DNA of 64,000 bases, taken from positions 5,492-69,491 of the forward strand of contig JAEXTA010000065.1 of the NCBI GenBank assembly GCA_023453665.1, written 5' to 3'. Below, in pieces: positions 54,467-63,585 of the stretch. The notes below the pieces were generated by a model that was not told the origin of the DNA, ran no database searches, and saw only the letters and a program-made list of their open reading frames with translations. This DNA comes from Bacteroidota bacterium. Its GTDB lineage: Bacteria; Bacteroidota; Ignavibacteria; Ignavibacteriales; Ignavibacteriaceae. Made by a program: the position numbers and the translations under genes. How positions within the stretch are numbered: position 1 is the first letter of the stretch; the number at the start of each line of letters is the position of its first letter.

Positions 54467-55927
54467 TCACCTCATACCCGTTATTAACTTAATCGCATTT
54501 TTCTTAAGATCATCATAAGCCCCGTTATTCTGGTTACAGAACAAAACGAGAGTAATGTCTGATGAAGGAAAATACTGGAATTCAAAATTCACTCCGCCTG
54601 CTGTTCCTCCGTGACCGTAACTTGTTTCCTGCCCTGATCTACTCAATATAAATCCATAGCCATAATCGAAATCCATAGGCTCTTTAACACTTTTATTCTT
54701 TGCTGAAATCATATTCAAAAAAGTATTACGGGAAACAATTTGATTGTTCTTTAATGCAAGAGAGAATTTCAGAATTTCTTTTGCATTTGAATAAGCTCCG
54801 CCCGCAGATGTTCCCTTTGATTCTTTATTTCTCTGAACCGGCTCAACCCATTCTCCGTTATCGCTGTTTCTTATTAAAGGAAGGGCAAGATTTTTTTCTG
54901 TTTGATTAAAGTATCCGGAAGTTTTCATATCAGCCGGATTGAAAATAAATTCCTGTACAACATCAAAAAAAGTTTTCCCGGTCACTTTTTCTATAATGGC
55001 ACCAAGCAGAATAAAATTGGAGTTGCAGTATTGATATACTGTCCCTGCATCAACATCAAAACCGGATTTATAAACAAGCCGAAGATGATCGTTAAGATTT
55101 TTAGCTGAATAAAATGCTTTATCATTTTGCCCCGACCAGTATTCAGCAACTCCTGAAGTATGAGACAAAAGATGGTGAATCGTAATCTTATCAGCTTTTG
55201 AATTATCAGTAAATCCATTCAGGTACTGCGTTATCTTATCATCATAACCAAGTTTTTTCATTTCAACTAATTTTGCGATACACAGAGCGGTAAACATTTT
55301 CCCACCTGAGGCAATATTGAATAGAGTTTTATCCGTCACAGGGATTTTCTTAAATGGATTTTCAAATCCAAAATATTTTTCAAAGATGATGTCGTTACCT
55401 TTTGCGATCAATATACTTCCGTACAAGTCATATTCATTATTTAGTGTTTTAATGTAATTATCCAGCCAGTCGAGGGTGCTTTTCTGTTCAATGCTTCCGT
55501 TGGGAAGCGAGACCGGTTCAGAAACATCTGCAATAAAACCGATTGTGTTTAATTTGTGCGGCGGTTCAGGATCAAGCCGCCATTGAAAATCTTTCCACAT
55601 CACATCATCTTTTTTCTTTGCGTAAAGACGCATTATGAAACTTTTGCCTTCGTGCATATCAAATGATAAAACTTCCGAATGGTGATATGTTAATGGGGCA
55701 TACTCTGAGTGCATCTTTTTAACAAACGCCAGCAGCCTGTCTATACCCGTTTCATTCAATGTTGATTTTGAAAATATTTTTGATATGATTTCCTTTTGTT
55801 CAGTTTCCGAATCAGAATTAACAGCCTTAATAAATAATTCTCCGTAGTCATCAGGTTTGTTTTGTGAAAGTAAAATACTGGCTATGAACACAAAACAGTA
55901 AACAGTATACCAAAAAGTTTTTTTCAT
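54467..55927 (-). CDS. Exported beta-lactamase-fold serine hydrolase
   Basis: 486 residues. Signal peptide MKKTFWYTVYCFVFIASILLSQ. An N-terminal domain of about 110 residues precedes the hydrolase fold, which has SxxK (SGGK in NIASGGKMFTA, about residue 202), Y-x-N (YQYCNSN) and HGG (GHGGTAGG). Members of this class C-like family include esterases and D-Ala peptidases rather than true beta-lactamases. It overlaps nothing but abuts the next such gene, 55928, with no gap, suggesting a tandem pair. Confidence 0.9.
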   Translation of the reverse strand: MKKTFWYTVYCFVFIASILLSQNKPDDYGELFIKAVNSDSETEQKEIISKIFSKSTLNETGIDRLLAFVKKMHSEYAPLTYHHSEVLSFDMHEGKSFIMRLYAKKKDDVMWKDFQWRLDPEPPHKLNTIGFIADVSEPVSLPNGSIEQKSTLDWLDNYIKTLNNEYDLYGSILIAKGNDIIFEKYFGFENPFKKIPVTDKTLFNIASGGKMFTALCIAKLVEMKKLGYDDKITQYLNGFTDNSKADKITIHHLLSHTSGVAEYWSGQNDKAFYSAKNLNDHLRLVYKSGFDVDAGTVYQYCNSNFILLGAIIEKVTGKTFFDVVQEFIFNPADMKTSGYFNQTEKNLALPLIRNSDNGEWVEPVQRNKESKGTSAGGAYSNAKEILKFSLALKNNQIVSRNTFLNMISAKNKSVKEPMDFDYGYGFILSRSGQETSYGHGGTAGGVNFEFQYFPSSDITLVLFCNQNNGAYDDLKKNAIKLITGMR

Positions 55928-57466
55928 TTATTTAACCTTCTTGAATTCATAATTGTCATAAATCATACCGGTGACAATATTATTATTTATGTTAAATGTA
56001 ATTATTTCACCTGCGCCAAACTCAAATTCAACCCTTGCCGAATTTTTATTTTCAAAAGGGGTAGCATCGGCATCAATATTACCAAATTGAAAATGAAGAT
56101 TACCATTGCTGACTGTTACAACCATTTTACCATAAAATTCATGATAATATTCGCCGGCATAGTTGTTCATTGTTAATTCCAGTTGCCACGTTCTGGATTT
56201 GATTTTTTCATAATGACTTTTAATTGCACTGAGCATTTGTTCTTTCATTTTCAAAAGTTGATTTTCCCTGGTTGAATATAATTCATCTGCGGATGATTTA
56301 TCATTAAACCAATCGTAAACATATGTTGAAAGCAAATCGGCAAGAAAGCCTGCGAACATCTCGTTTGACATTACAACAACCCCGAGTTTCTTTTCCGGGA
56401 TGAACGATATTTGTGCCGATGTGCCCGGATAAGTTCCTGTATAATAGAAAACTGTATCACTGTTGTGCGTTCCAATCCGCCACCCAAGTCCATGCCCTTT
56501 CAGCTTAAAAGACGCGACTGTTCTTTTGGGTGGATTATCGATAACCAAATCCAGTTGATGCGTCCGGTTTATAACATCCTTTTCAATTACCTGTTTATTA
56601 TTTATTCTGCCTTCATTAATATGAACAATTAAGAACTTAGCCAAATCTTCCGGAGTTGAAAAAATGCCGCCAGCAGAATGAATTGTGTTATCAATTTTCA
56701 TTTGAGGTATCTCTGTTAAACCTTCGTTTGAAAAATTATATGGAATTGCCAGAGTTTTTTTGTTCTCAATTAATTTTGAATAATAAATATAAGTGTCAAT
56801 CATACCGAGAGGTTTGAAGATTTCTTTTTCAAGCATATCTCTCCAGTCAACATCAAGATACTTTTTCATTAAGATTGAATAAATATTGTATCCCAGGTTT
56901 GTGTATTTATATGTTCTGTTATTGCTATTGTATTGTGTTGCTTTTTCTAAGACGGGGAGAATTTCGTTATAAGAACTTCTACCGGAGTATGCCAATCCAA
57001 AAGTCAATGGATCATTGGATAAGCCTGAGTGATGTGTGAGAAGTTCCTTTATAGAAATGTTTGCCCTGTAAATACTGTCATCGGAAAAATTAATATCATT
57101 GAGATACTTTGTAAAATTATCTTCGACTAAAATAGTTTTGGACTGATTAAACATTGCTGCTAATGTTCCCGTAAATGGTTTCGTACAAGAGGCAGTATAA
57201 TAAATTGTTTTTGTGTCAGCAGGAATATTCTTCTTCAAATCCGCATAACCGACCGCCTTTGAGAAAATAATTTTGTCATCTTTAACAACAGCAATAGAAA
57301 TTCCCGGTAAAACATCATTAAACAGGGAATATTGTCGTTCCAACACCTCAGAAAATTTTTTATTAAAATCATCTTCCTGCGCATTTACATAAAATGACAA
57401 AAAGATTAAATGAAGCATAACCAAAAGAAAGCATGTACTGTTTTTTTGTTTCATCATAAATTTCAT
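55928..57466 (-). CDS. Exported beta-lactamase-fold serine hydrolase (second copy)
   Basis: 512 residues from the ATG at 57466; an ATG 3 codons later is an alternative. Signal peptide includes CFLLVMLHLIFLSFYVNAQ. SxxK is SCTK near residue 93 and Y-x-N is YTNLG near residue 189; the third motif is less clear (YTGTYPGTSAQ). A C-terminal lipocalin-like beta domain follows. Its start codon overlaps the TGA of a T9SS sorting-domain remnant (57463-57543). Same strand and next to 54467-55927, so cotranscription is likely. Confidence 0.88.
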   Translation of the reverse strand: MKFMMKQKNSTCFLLVMLHLIFLSFYVNAQEDDFNKKFSEVLERQYSLFNDVLPGISIAVVKDDKIIFSKAVGYADLKKNIPADTKTIYYTASCTKPFTGTLAAMFNQSKTILVEDNFTKYLNDINFSDDSIYRANISIKELLTHHSGLSNDPLTFGLAYSGRSSYNEILPVLEKATQYNSNNRTYKYTNLGYNIYSILMKKYLDVDWRDMLEKEIFKPLGMIDTYIYYSKLIENKKTLAIPYNFSNEGLTEIPQMKIDNTIHSAGGIFSTPEDLAKFLIVHINEGRINNKQVIEKDVINRTHQLDLVIDNPPKRTVASFKLKGHGLGWRIGTHNSDTVFYYTGTYPGTSAQISFIPEKKLGVVVMSNEMFAGFLADLLSTYVYDWFNDKSSADELYSTRENQLLKMKEQMLSAIKSHYEKIKSRTWQLELTMNNYAGEYYHEFYGKMVVTVSNGNLHFQFGNIDADATPFENKNSARVEFEFGAGEIITFNINNNIVTGMIYDNYEFKKVK

Positions 57467-57543
57467 TTTAAATCCATCATCTTAATTGTTTGAGAATAAT
57501 TGTTGGCTATTAATCTTAAAAGATAGATCCCGGAAGAAGGACC
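57463..57543 (-). pseudogene. T9SS sorting-domain C-terminal remnant
   Basis: Translated in a frame different from the ankyrin gene upstream, this reads GPSSGIYLLRLIANNYSQ then TIKMMDLK and a TGA that overlaps the start of the next gene. It matches the end of the sorting domain of the gene at 58079-59254. The nucleotide block 57464-57540 matches 58080-58156 at 65 of 77 positions. A tail without a body: the T9SS gene it belonged to has been replaced, apparently by the ankyrin gene. Confidence 0.8.
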
Positions 57544-57545
57544 AA

Positions 57546-58082
57546 TTAAAATATTTTTCTGTGTTTTTCATTTAATCCAAGTTCTTGCAGATGTTTATAC
57601 AACTCTTCCGATTCCTTTCCTCCTTTTTCAGCATGTTGTAATAGCGTAAAACCATGCGGACCTGCTGAATTAAGTAATACCGGATATTCAATGAGCAATG
57701 ATTTTACTATTTCCGTTTTTCCTAACATTGTTAGTACAAAAATATCCGCCCGTGCACCTCTATCAAGAAGATAGTTGGCTGTATCTTTCAAACCCATATG
57801 ACCTGCAGCACCAATTGCGGTTTCAAAATCACCGCCGCCCCAATCCCAGGCAGCATTTAATAACATTGGATGTTCATTTAACATCTGCTTCACTTTACTA
57901 AAATCGGTGTGTGCTATTTTAACGAACTCATTTACAATTTCAGGTTTGATTGCAGGTGGTTTATCCTTTTGTTGTGCCAGCAGGAAATTTGGTATTGTTA
58001 AAATTCCGGCTGCAGCAAGAAAACTTTTAGAGAGGAAATTTTTTCTCGTGATTGAAGTTTGAAGTTCATCAGCATTATTCAT
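57546..58082 (-). CDS. Ankyrin-repeat protein with Tat-like signal
   Basis: 178 residues. N-terminal ITRKNFLSKSFLAAAGILTIPNFLLAQ resembles a twin-arginine-type signal (R-K instead of R-R). About three ankyrin units follow (GAAGHMGLKDTANYLLDRGARADI, MLGKTEIVKSLLIEYPVLLNSA, HGFTLLQHAEKGGKESEEL). Ankyrin folds bind proteins. Its ATG overlaps the TGA of the T9SS gene upstream (ATGA), and a 77-bp direct repeat brackets it: one copy at 57464-57540, the other at 58080-58156. Confidence 0.82.
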   Translation of the reverse strand: MNNADELQTSITRKNFLSKSFLAAAGILTIPNFLLAQQKDKPPAIKPEIVNEFVKIAHTDFSKVKQMLNEHPMLLNAAWDWGGGDFETAIGAAGHMGLKDTANYLLDRGARADIFVLTMLGKTEIVKSLLIEYPVLLNSAGPHGFTLLQHAEKGGKESEELYKHLQELGLNEKHRKIF

Positions 58083-59254
58083 TTTAAATACATCATCTTA
58101 ATTGTTTGAGAATAGTTATTTGCCATCATTCTTAAAAAATAAATTCCGGAAGTAAGAGAATGATCACTTAAATCCAGATGCATTGTATATGTGCCCGAAG
58201 GTTTTTCTTCGTCAACAAGTGTTGCAACTTCATTGCCGAGAATGTTAAATACACTTAGCACAACCCTTACAGGGGACGCATAATATGCGTCCCCTACGGT
58301 GAATTGTATTTTTGTTGTCGGGTTGAATGGGTTTGGAAAATTCTGGTAAAGATGAAATCCATTTTCTATGCTTCCGGTTTCCTCTTTAACCGAGGTTACC
58401 TGGACAGGTCTGAACAGAATGCTGTTCGGCGACATCATATTTCCCTGGTTAGTGAAAATATTTAAATACGATCCATCCGGTGAAAACCTTTTTATATGAT
58501 TTTGTGTCCAGTCGCAAATGTATAGATTGCTGTCGGGACCAAACGCATAACCTTCGGCATTTGTTAATCCCGAGGCAAACGTTTTAATAAATTCTCCTGA
58601 TGAATCAAATTGTTGAACAACACCGAGTACCCAATCAATAACAAAGAGATTACTGTTATTATCAAACCACAGGTTTGTTGGACCCTGTAAGTGTCCCGCT
58701 TCAGTGAATACGCGTATGAAGTTCCCTGAAGTATCATACATCCTCACATCTATAGAACCATAACAAGCTACATATAGATTTCCTTCATCATCCCATTCGT
58801 GTCCAAGAGCAAGATTAATTGATGGAGTGAATTCATCAATGAATACACCGGATACTCCATTGAACCTTACAATTTTATTTTTTGTAGTGCCCCACTGGCT
58901 TACATATAAATAGCCATCAAGACCAAAAGTAATTTTAGTCGGGTTGTCTAAAACATAACCACTCGTAAACTGTCTGATATAATCCCCGGACATTTTATCA
59001 TAAAGCAGTATGCCTGTATTACCGCGACCCGAAACAAGTATGTTGCCATCAGTTCCGATTTTCAGATCCTGGGTATTACTCAATCCGCCTGAACCGGTAG
59101 AAATAAAATCGTCAATATAATCTCCGGTTTGCGCATTAAATTTTTTTACTGAATGAGTGTTTCTGCTGCTTACAAGCATTTCGTATTCATCAGTTTGTGC
59201 TAACAAAGGAAAAGTTAAAAGCAGATAAAAGAAAATTTTATAAATATTGTTCAT
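58079..59254 (-). CDS. T9SS NHL/SMP-30-like propeller protein with palindrome-encoded insert
   Basis: 391 residues. Signal peptide MNNIYKIFFYLLLTFPLLAQ. About six NHL-like blades with G-NIL / LYVSQWG / NLYVACYG / NLFVIDW / NLYICDW motifs, so a six-bladed propeller. The C-terminus is a T9SS sorting domain (NFPNPFNPTTKIQF ... TSGIYFLRMM). Between its first strands sits VGDAYYASP, encoded by the palindrome at 58272-58294, as in the protein at 23248-24489. Probably surface-located. Confidence 0.9.
   Translation of the reverse strand: MNNIYKIFFYLLLTFPLLAQTDEYEMLVSSRNTHSVKKFNAQTGDYIDDFISTGSGGLSNTQDLKIGTDGNILVSGRGNTGILLYDKMSGDYIRQFTSGYVLDNPTKITFGLDGYLYVSQWGTTKNKIVRFNGVSGVFIDEFTPSINLALGHEWDDEGNLYVACYGSIDVRMYDTSGNFIRVFTEAGHLQGPTNLWFDNNSNLFVIDWVLGVVQQFDSSGEFIKTFASGLTNAEGYAFGPDSNLYICDWTQNHIKRFSPDGSYLNIFTNQGNMMSPNSILFRPVQVTSVKEETGSIENGFHLYQNFPNPFNPTTKIQFTVGDAYYASPVRVVLSVFNILGNEVATLVDEEKPSGTYTMHLDLSDHSLTSGIYFLRMMANNYSQTIKMMYLK
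58272..58294 (-). repeat. Palindromic element inside a coding region (copy 2)
   Basis: Arms ggggacgcata (58272-58282) and tatgcgtcccc (58284-58294), one base between. On the coding strand it has the same orientation, middle base and frame as the copy at 24280-24302. It encodes the core of VGDAYYASP in this protein's sorting domain. Confidence 0.95.
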
Positions 59255-59271
59255 GTCAGTTTATCCCCTAA

Positions 59272-61884
59272 TCATTTCAGGTACATCATTTTTATAGTCT
59301 GAGAAAAATTATTTGCGACCAATCTTAAAAAATAAATTCCTGACGCTAATTGTCTTTTATCGTGTTCAGCATTCCAGTTGAAAGTATGTGTGCCCGCTGA
59401 TTTATACCCGTCAAACAGGGTTTCAATTTTCTGCCCGGTTTCATCATAAATATAAATCTTTACCTTGCTTTCTTTTTGCAGGTCAAATTTTATTTGAGTT
59501 GAAGGATTGAATGGATTGGGATAATTCTGATATAACTTAAAATCTCCGGGAAGTTCAGTGAAGTCATCCTCAATATCGGTTGCTAAGTCAATCGCTTTAG
59601 TTTTCCAGGCACCGCGTCCAATAGTCGCAATTCTAATTGTTCTATCTAAAGGATGGTAATGAATATCATAAGTTCTTACAATCGGCAAGCCTTCGTTAAA
59701 TGGAAACCATTCATTCCCTCCGTTAGTTGAGGCATAAACACCAAGTTCCGTTGCAAGATAAATATGACTGCTGTTATACGGACTGATAGTTAGAGCGTAT
59801 ACAAAAATATCCGGTAAATTGTTTGTTATGTTGGTCCACGTTTCTCCAAAGTCAGTCGACTTTTTAATATGATCCTGGTTTAATGAAGCGCTGTTACGTG
59901 TTGCATACAATGTTCCCGAAACACTCGGGTCAACTTCAAGGTCAGTAACTCTCCATGTCGGTCTTGATGAATTATTCAGACTAATCCAATCTGTTCCTCC
60001 GTTTGTTGACCTCCAGACAGACCACGAAGTATTTGTATAAGCATGAGCATAAATTATATCAGGATTAATTTGATCAACCGCCAGCGTATTTACATTTGGA
60101 ATATTAGCGACAGGAATCCAGAGATTTCCGCCATTTGTGGTTTTATAGATCTTAGCGGTACTTGCAGTAAACAATGTTGTCGATACTGTTGGATGCATAA
60201 TAAGAGGCGCAATAAGAATTCCGCTTTCAGTTATTCCGTTATTAATTGGAAAAGTTGATGTCGGTGAAGCTCCACCATTAGTACTTTTTCTATGATGACC
60301 GACAAAGTAATCTCCGTAAAAGATGTTATTGTTATTAGGATCGATGATAACATTCGTTCCGTCATTATCTGACCATCTTGTCCATTTAGTATTTCCGTTA
60401 GTGTTAATTAATTTTTGAAGTCCGTGATCCTGGAACCCGCCTATTATTAAATTTGTATCTGTAGGAGAACTCGCTATTCTATGTATCAATGCAGTTACTA
60501 AACCGTTATTCATTTTATCCCAGGCCGCTCCTTTATTTGTTGATCGTTGAACTCCTCCATCATTAAAAGCATATACAATGTTTGAATCTGCCGGAGGAAA
60601 ACCGATATCCCACTGATCGACATAAGTTCTGCCGGGATAATTTGGAGATGGTGCATTATATACATCTACCTGTGTCCAGCTTATTCCGCCGTTCGTTGAT
60701 CTCCAGTTTGTTATTCCCCCATAATGAATTATCTCCGGATCGAATGGATTAATTCCAACCACATTAACAAACCAGCCATAGCAGCTTGTAGTGTCATAAG
60801 GTGCGCACAAAGCCTTTGGTGCTGTGGTTATTTGATTCCATGATTCCCCACCATCAGTGGTTTTATATAATCCAATGGGACCAAAATTATTCGCATCAGA
60901 TAAAGACGCCAGAAGTATTTCAGGATTTGAAATTGAAATTGCAAGTGATGAAAATCCGATTGCGCTGCTTTGAGGAATTCCATTTGTTAAAACATTCCAT
61001 GTTATTCCCAAATCTGTGGATTTTATAACTCCCTCAGCTCTTATTACTGAGTACAAATTATTTGTGCTCGTTTGATCAATCACAAGAGCTGAAGCTCTTC
61101 CGCTTCTTAATAGTGACCAGTTTTCCCCGGCATCTGTTGAAAGCCAGATGCCATTGCTTGCTGCCATATAAACCGAATCAACACTTCCCGGTTTCCAGAC
61201 TAACTTCAGGACTGAAATGTTTTGTCCAAGAGAATAATTAAAATTTGTCTGGTACCATGTTTCTCCGTTATCTGTAGATTTTAAAACACCCACTCCAGGA
61301 CCCATAGTTATCGATAAAAATCTGTCATTGCCTGTTCCTGCAAGAATAATATTTCCATTAACAGGACATACTTCCAGATCAGAAATAATCATTGATGGAA
61401 GTTCATCAGTCATTGGTTCCCACAATTCACCGCCGTTTGTAGTTCGCCAAATTCCACCCATTGCAGAACCCGCCCATAGTATATCAGGATTAACAGGATC
61501 AAAAGCGTGACAAGTCATTCTTCCGCTGTGAAGATCAATTGTGTTTGGTCCGAGATTTATCCACTCTGATACTAATTGTTTTTCACTCAGTGAGAGATAA
61601 TTCAGATTTGATTCCTGGAAAACATTCCAGCGATACTGTTCCCTCTCTGAAAAGTTAACTGCTTTATTTATCTGGAATTCTGATTTCTCTCTTACAAACT
61701 GTTTGTAACCGGAGCCTTTCAGATCCCTGTTCTGTAAAAAATAATTATCATGATAGTATTGATCCCATTGCTCAAAAACATGTTCAACAGCATTTAGTGA
61801 TTGGATGGAATCACAATCCTGGCTGTATAAAACCATGGAGTAAAGTAATGAGAATAATAAAGCAAATAGTAAATGACGATTCAT
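59272..61884 (-). CDS. Large T9SS protein with BNR/VPS10-like propeller repeats
   Basis: 870 residues. Signal peptide MNRHLLFALLFSLLYSMVLYSQ, a 70-residue helical pro-like region, then about ten blades with Asp-box turns (TTNGGELW, STDNGETW, STDAGENW, STDLGITW, TTDGGESW, STNGGISW, STNKGAAW, STNGGTDW) of the exo-sialidase/VPS10 propeller type. The C-terminus is a T9SS sorting domain (NYPNPFNPSTQIKF, ASGIYFLRLVANNFSQ). Without the RIP and catalytic residues, sialidase activity should not be assumed. Upstream of the 58079 gene, 17 bp apart, so probably cotranscribed. Confidence 0.92.
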   Translation of the reverse strand: MNRHLLFALLFSLLYSMVLYSQDCDSIQSLNAVEHVFEQWDQYYHDNYFLQNRDLKGSGYKQFVREKSEFQINKAVNFSEREQYRWNVFQESNLNYLSLSEKQLVSEWINLGPNTIDLHSGRMTCHAFDPVNPDILWAGSAMGGIWRTTNGGELWEPMTDELPSMIISDLEVCPVNGNIILAGTGNDRFLSITMGPGVGVLKSTDNGETWYQTNFNYSLGQNISVLKLVWKPGSVDSVYMAASNGIWLSTDAGENWSLLRSGRASALVIDQTSTNNLYSVIRAEGVIKSTDLGITWNVLTNGIPQSSAIGFSSLAISISNPEILLASLSDANNFGPIGLYKTTDGGESWNQITTAPKALCAPYDTTSCYGWFVNVVGINPFDPEIIHYGGITNWRSTNGGISWTQVDVYNAPSPNYPGRTYVDQWDIGFPPADSNIVYAFNDGGVQRSTNKGAAWDKMNNGLVTALIHRIASSPTDTNLIIGGFQDHGLQKLINTNGNTKWTRWSDNDGTNVIIDPNNNNIFYGDYFVGHHRKSTNGGASPTSTFPINNGITESGILIAPLIMHPTVSTTLFTASTAKIYKTTNGGNLWIPVANIPNVNTLAVDQINPDIIYAHAYTNTSWSVWRSTNGGTDWISLNNSSRPTWRVTDLEVDPSVSGTLYATRNSASLNQDHIKKSTDFGETWTNITNNLPDIFVYALTISPYNSSHIYLATELGVYASTNGGNEWFPFNEGLPIVRTYDIHYHPLDRTIRIATIGRGAWKTKAIDLATDIEDDFTELPGDFKLYQNYPNPFNPSTQIKFDLQKESKVKIYIYDETGQKIETLFDGYKSAGTHTFNWNAEHDKRQLASGIYFLRLVANNFSQTIKMMYLK

Positions 61885-61971
61885 TTTACACCTCGATGAA
61901 AAAAATTTTCTACCGGAAATTTTTTAGAATGAATCTAATTTTCGATGAAGAACAATCTTTGTCAAAACCTG

Positions 61972-62889
61972 CTAATTTTTCGTCAGAAATTTGGTGGGTG
62001 AAATACCGATATTTTTTTTGAATGACTTACTGAATGAATGAATATCTGCAAAACCACAAATGTGTGCGATTTCACCGACGGAATAATTCTGTTCATTTAA
62101 CAATTCTTTTGCCTCATTCAACCGTCGTTTCAAAATGTAATTATGTGGCGAGGTTCCAAACACTTCTTTAAATGATCTGAAAAAGTGAAACTCTGAAAGA
62201 CAGCATTGCGCGGCGATTTGTTTTATGTCAATTGGATTTCGGAAATTGCTGTCAATAAAATCTTTGCCTGTTAGCAGCCTTTTGAGGATTTCTTTTTTTG
62301 TCGAAAGTTTTGAAGATGAAAGTGAATTCAGTCTGTTCAGGTTTTCAAATTCATGTAATGCAGCAAGCTCAGCGAGCTGTAAAAAAAATTCATCATCAAT
62401 TATTGAAGAATCAAAACCATTGCTGATTATGTTTGAATAAAGTTTAATCAGCGTTTTTCCAAGTTCGCTGCTATCAACAGAATAAACGTTATTAAAAAAT
62501 TTTTTTGAATGAAAATAACCCAGGAAACTATTATCCAGATTGATTGTTCTGTCAGGTGAAAGGATGTGGCAAGCCTGGTTAATAAGGTTTATATCAATAT
62601 CAACGCATAAACCTTTTACAATAGTTTTGGACTCAAAAAAACCAAGACTTTCGCAAGGTGAAGTGGCAGTTAGAAATTTCATTTCAGGAACGACAAATTC
62701 TTTTCTGTTGATTTTGTAATACTCTGTCCCTGCCAGGCTAAGTTTGATTGAATAACTATTTACAACATTTGGAAAGTAAGCCGCTTTCAGTTCAGAAAGA
62801 GAAATAAAATTTTCACCTCGTGAATTTCTTTTTACTCCCAGGCTTTCATCTGTCAGATGAAAAAAATATTTGCTGTTGTTGTTGATCAA
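61972..62889 (-). CDS. AraC-family transcriptional regulator
   Basis: 305 residues. N-terminal sensor half (about 1-190) is cupin-like and unassigned. The C-terminal 100 residues are the two helix-turn-helix AraC DNA-binding domain: IKQIAAQCCLSEFHFFRSFKEVFGTSPHNYILKRRLNEAKELL followed by SVGEIAHICGFADIHSFSKSFKKNIGISPTKF. It probably controls nearby operons on either side of its own promoter; the inducer is unknown. Confidence 0.93.
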   Translation of the reverse strand: MINNNSKYFFHLTDESLGVKRNSRGENFISLSELKAAYFPNVVNSYSIKLSLAGTEYYKINRKEFVVPEMKFLTATSPCESLGFFESKTIVKGLCVDIDINLINQACHILSPDRTINLDNSFLGYFHSKKFFNNVYSVDSSELGKTLIKLYSNIISNGFDSSIIDDEFFLQLAELAALHEFENLNRLNSLSSSKLSTKKEILKRLLTGKDFIDSNFRNPIDIKQIAAQCCLSEFHFFRSFKEVFGTSPHNYILKRRLNEAKELLNEQNYSVGEIAHICGFADIHSFSKSFKKNIGISPTKFLTKN

Positions 62890-63585
62890 GTGGTTAAACG
62901 ATTCAGTGATTGGTTTGAACTTAAGCTAAATAAACAATGATCTAAAACATAGGGAAAAATTTGGAGTTTAATTTTCAGATGACAGCAGGTTCAATTGAAG
63001 GTTAATAGGCATTCCTTACATTAATCATAGTCAATACGAATTATCAAAATCAGATTATACACAGATGTAAGTTTATTATGATACAAAGCTTACTTGCCCG
63101 CTGTTAATTATTGTTAGCCGCCGAAGTGAATTTTATGAAAATTCATTCACTCATATTCATTTTCAGGAAAGGCACTGAAATTGTTCTATGATGTTATTAT
63201 AAAAAATTATTGATAGTCAAAAAACTTTATTATAAGTTAAGTTTAGCAAACGGTGTAGATTGAGGGACAATTATCTGCACCAGCCGGAGTCACACAAAAA
63301 AATAATCAATTTCAGTAATCACCAAACAGTATTCGGTGGTTTGTATTTACGATAATTTCCTATAGAGGGGGGAGATTTGGTTAGAGAATATACTCCGCTT
63401 TTTGATGAAACTGTTGAATATATTGTTTCATCTGCTCCTGTAAAAACAACAAATCAAAATTCAACCGGAAGAATACCGGGAATTTTTTTCTACATTAAAA
63501 TCAGACCAAGATTCATCTTACACATTAATTCTATCACAAATAATCCTCGGAGACATCAATCATGTTTTCTGTGGGAGGAGGAAAA
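62890..63585. other. About 700-bp leader region with a small hairpin
   Basis: No convincing gene. A hairpin ggtgtagat/atctgcacc (63252-63281, one G-T pair) is present, with a purine-rich site (tagaggggggaga) at 63364-63375. This is the 5' region of both the AraC gene and the LamG-like gene. A riboswitch family could not be recognised. Confidence 0.4.

Noticed and set aside
59272..61884. True sialidase
   Set aside because: The Asp-box propeller repeats alone are structural; the catalytic Arg triad and other sialidase residues were not identified.
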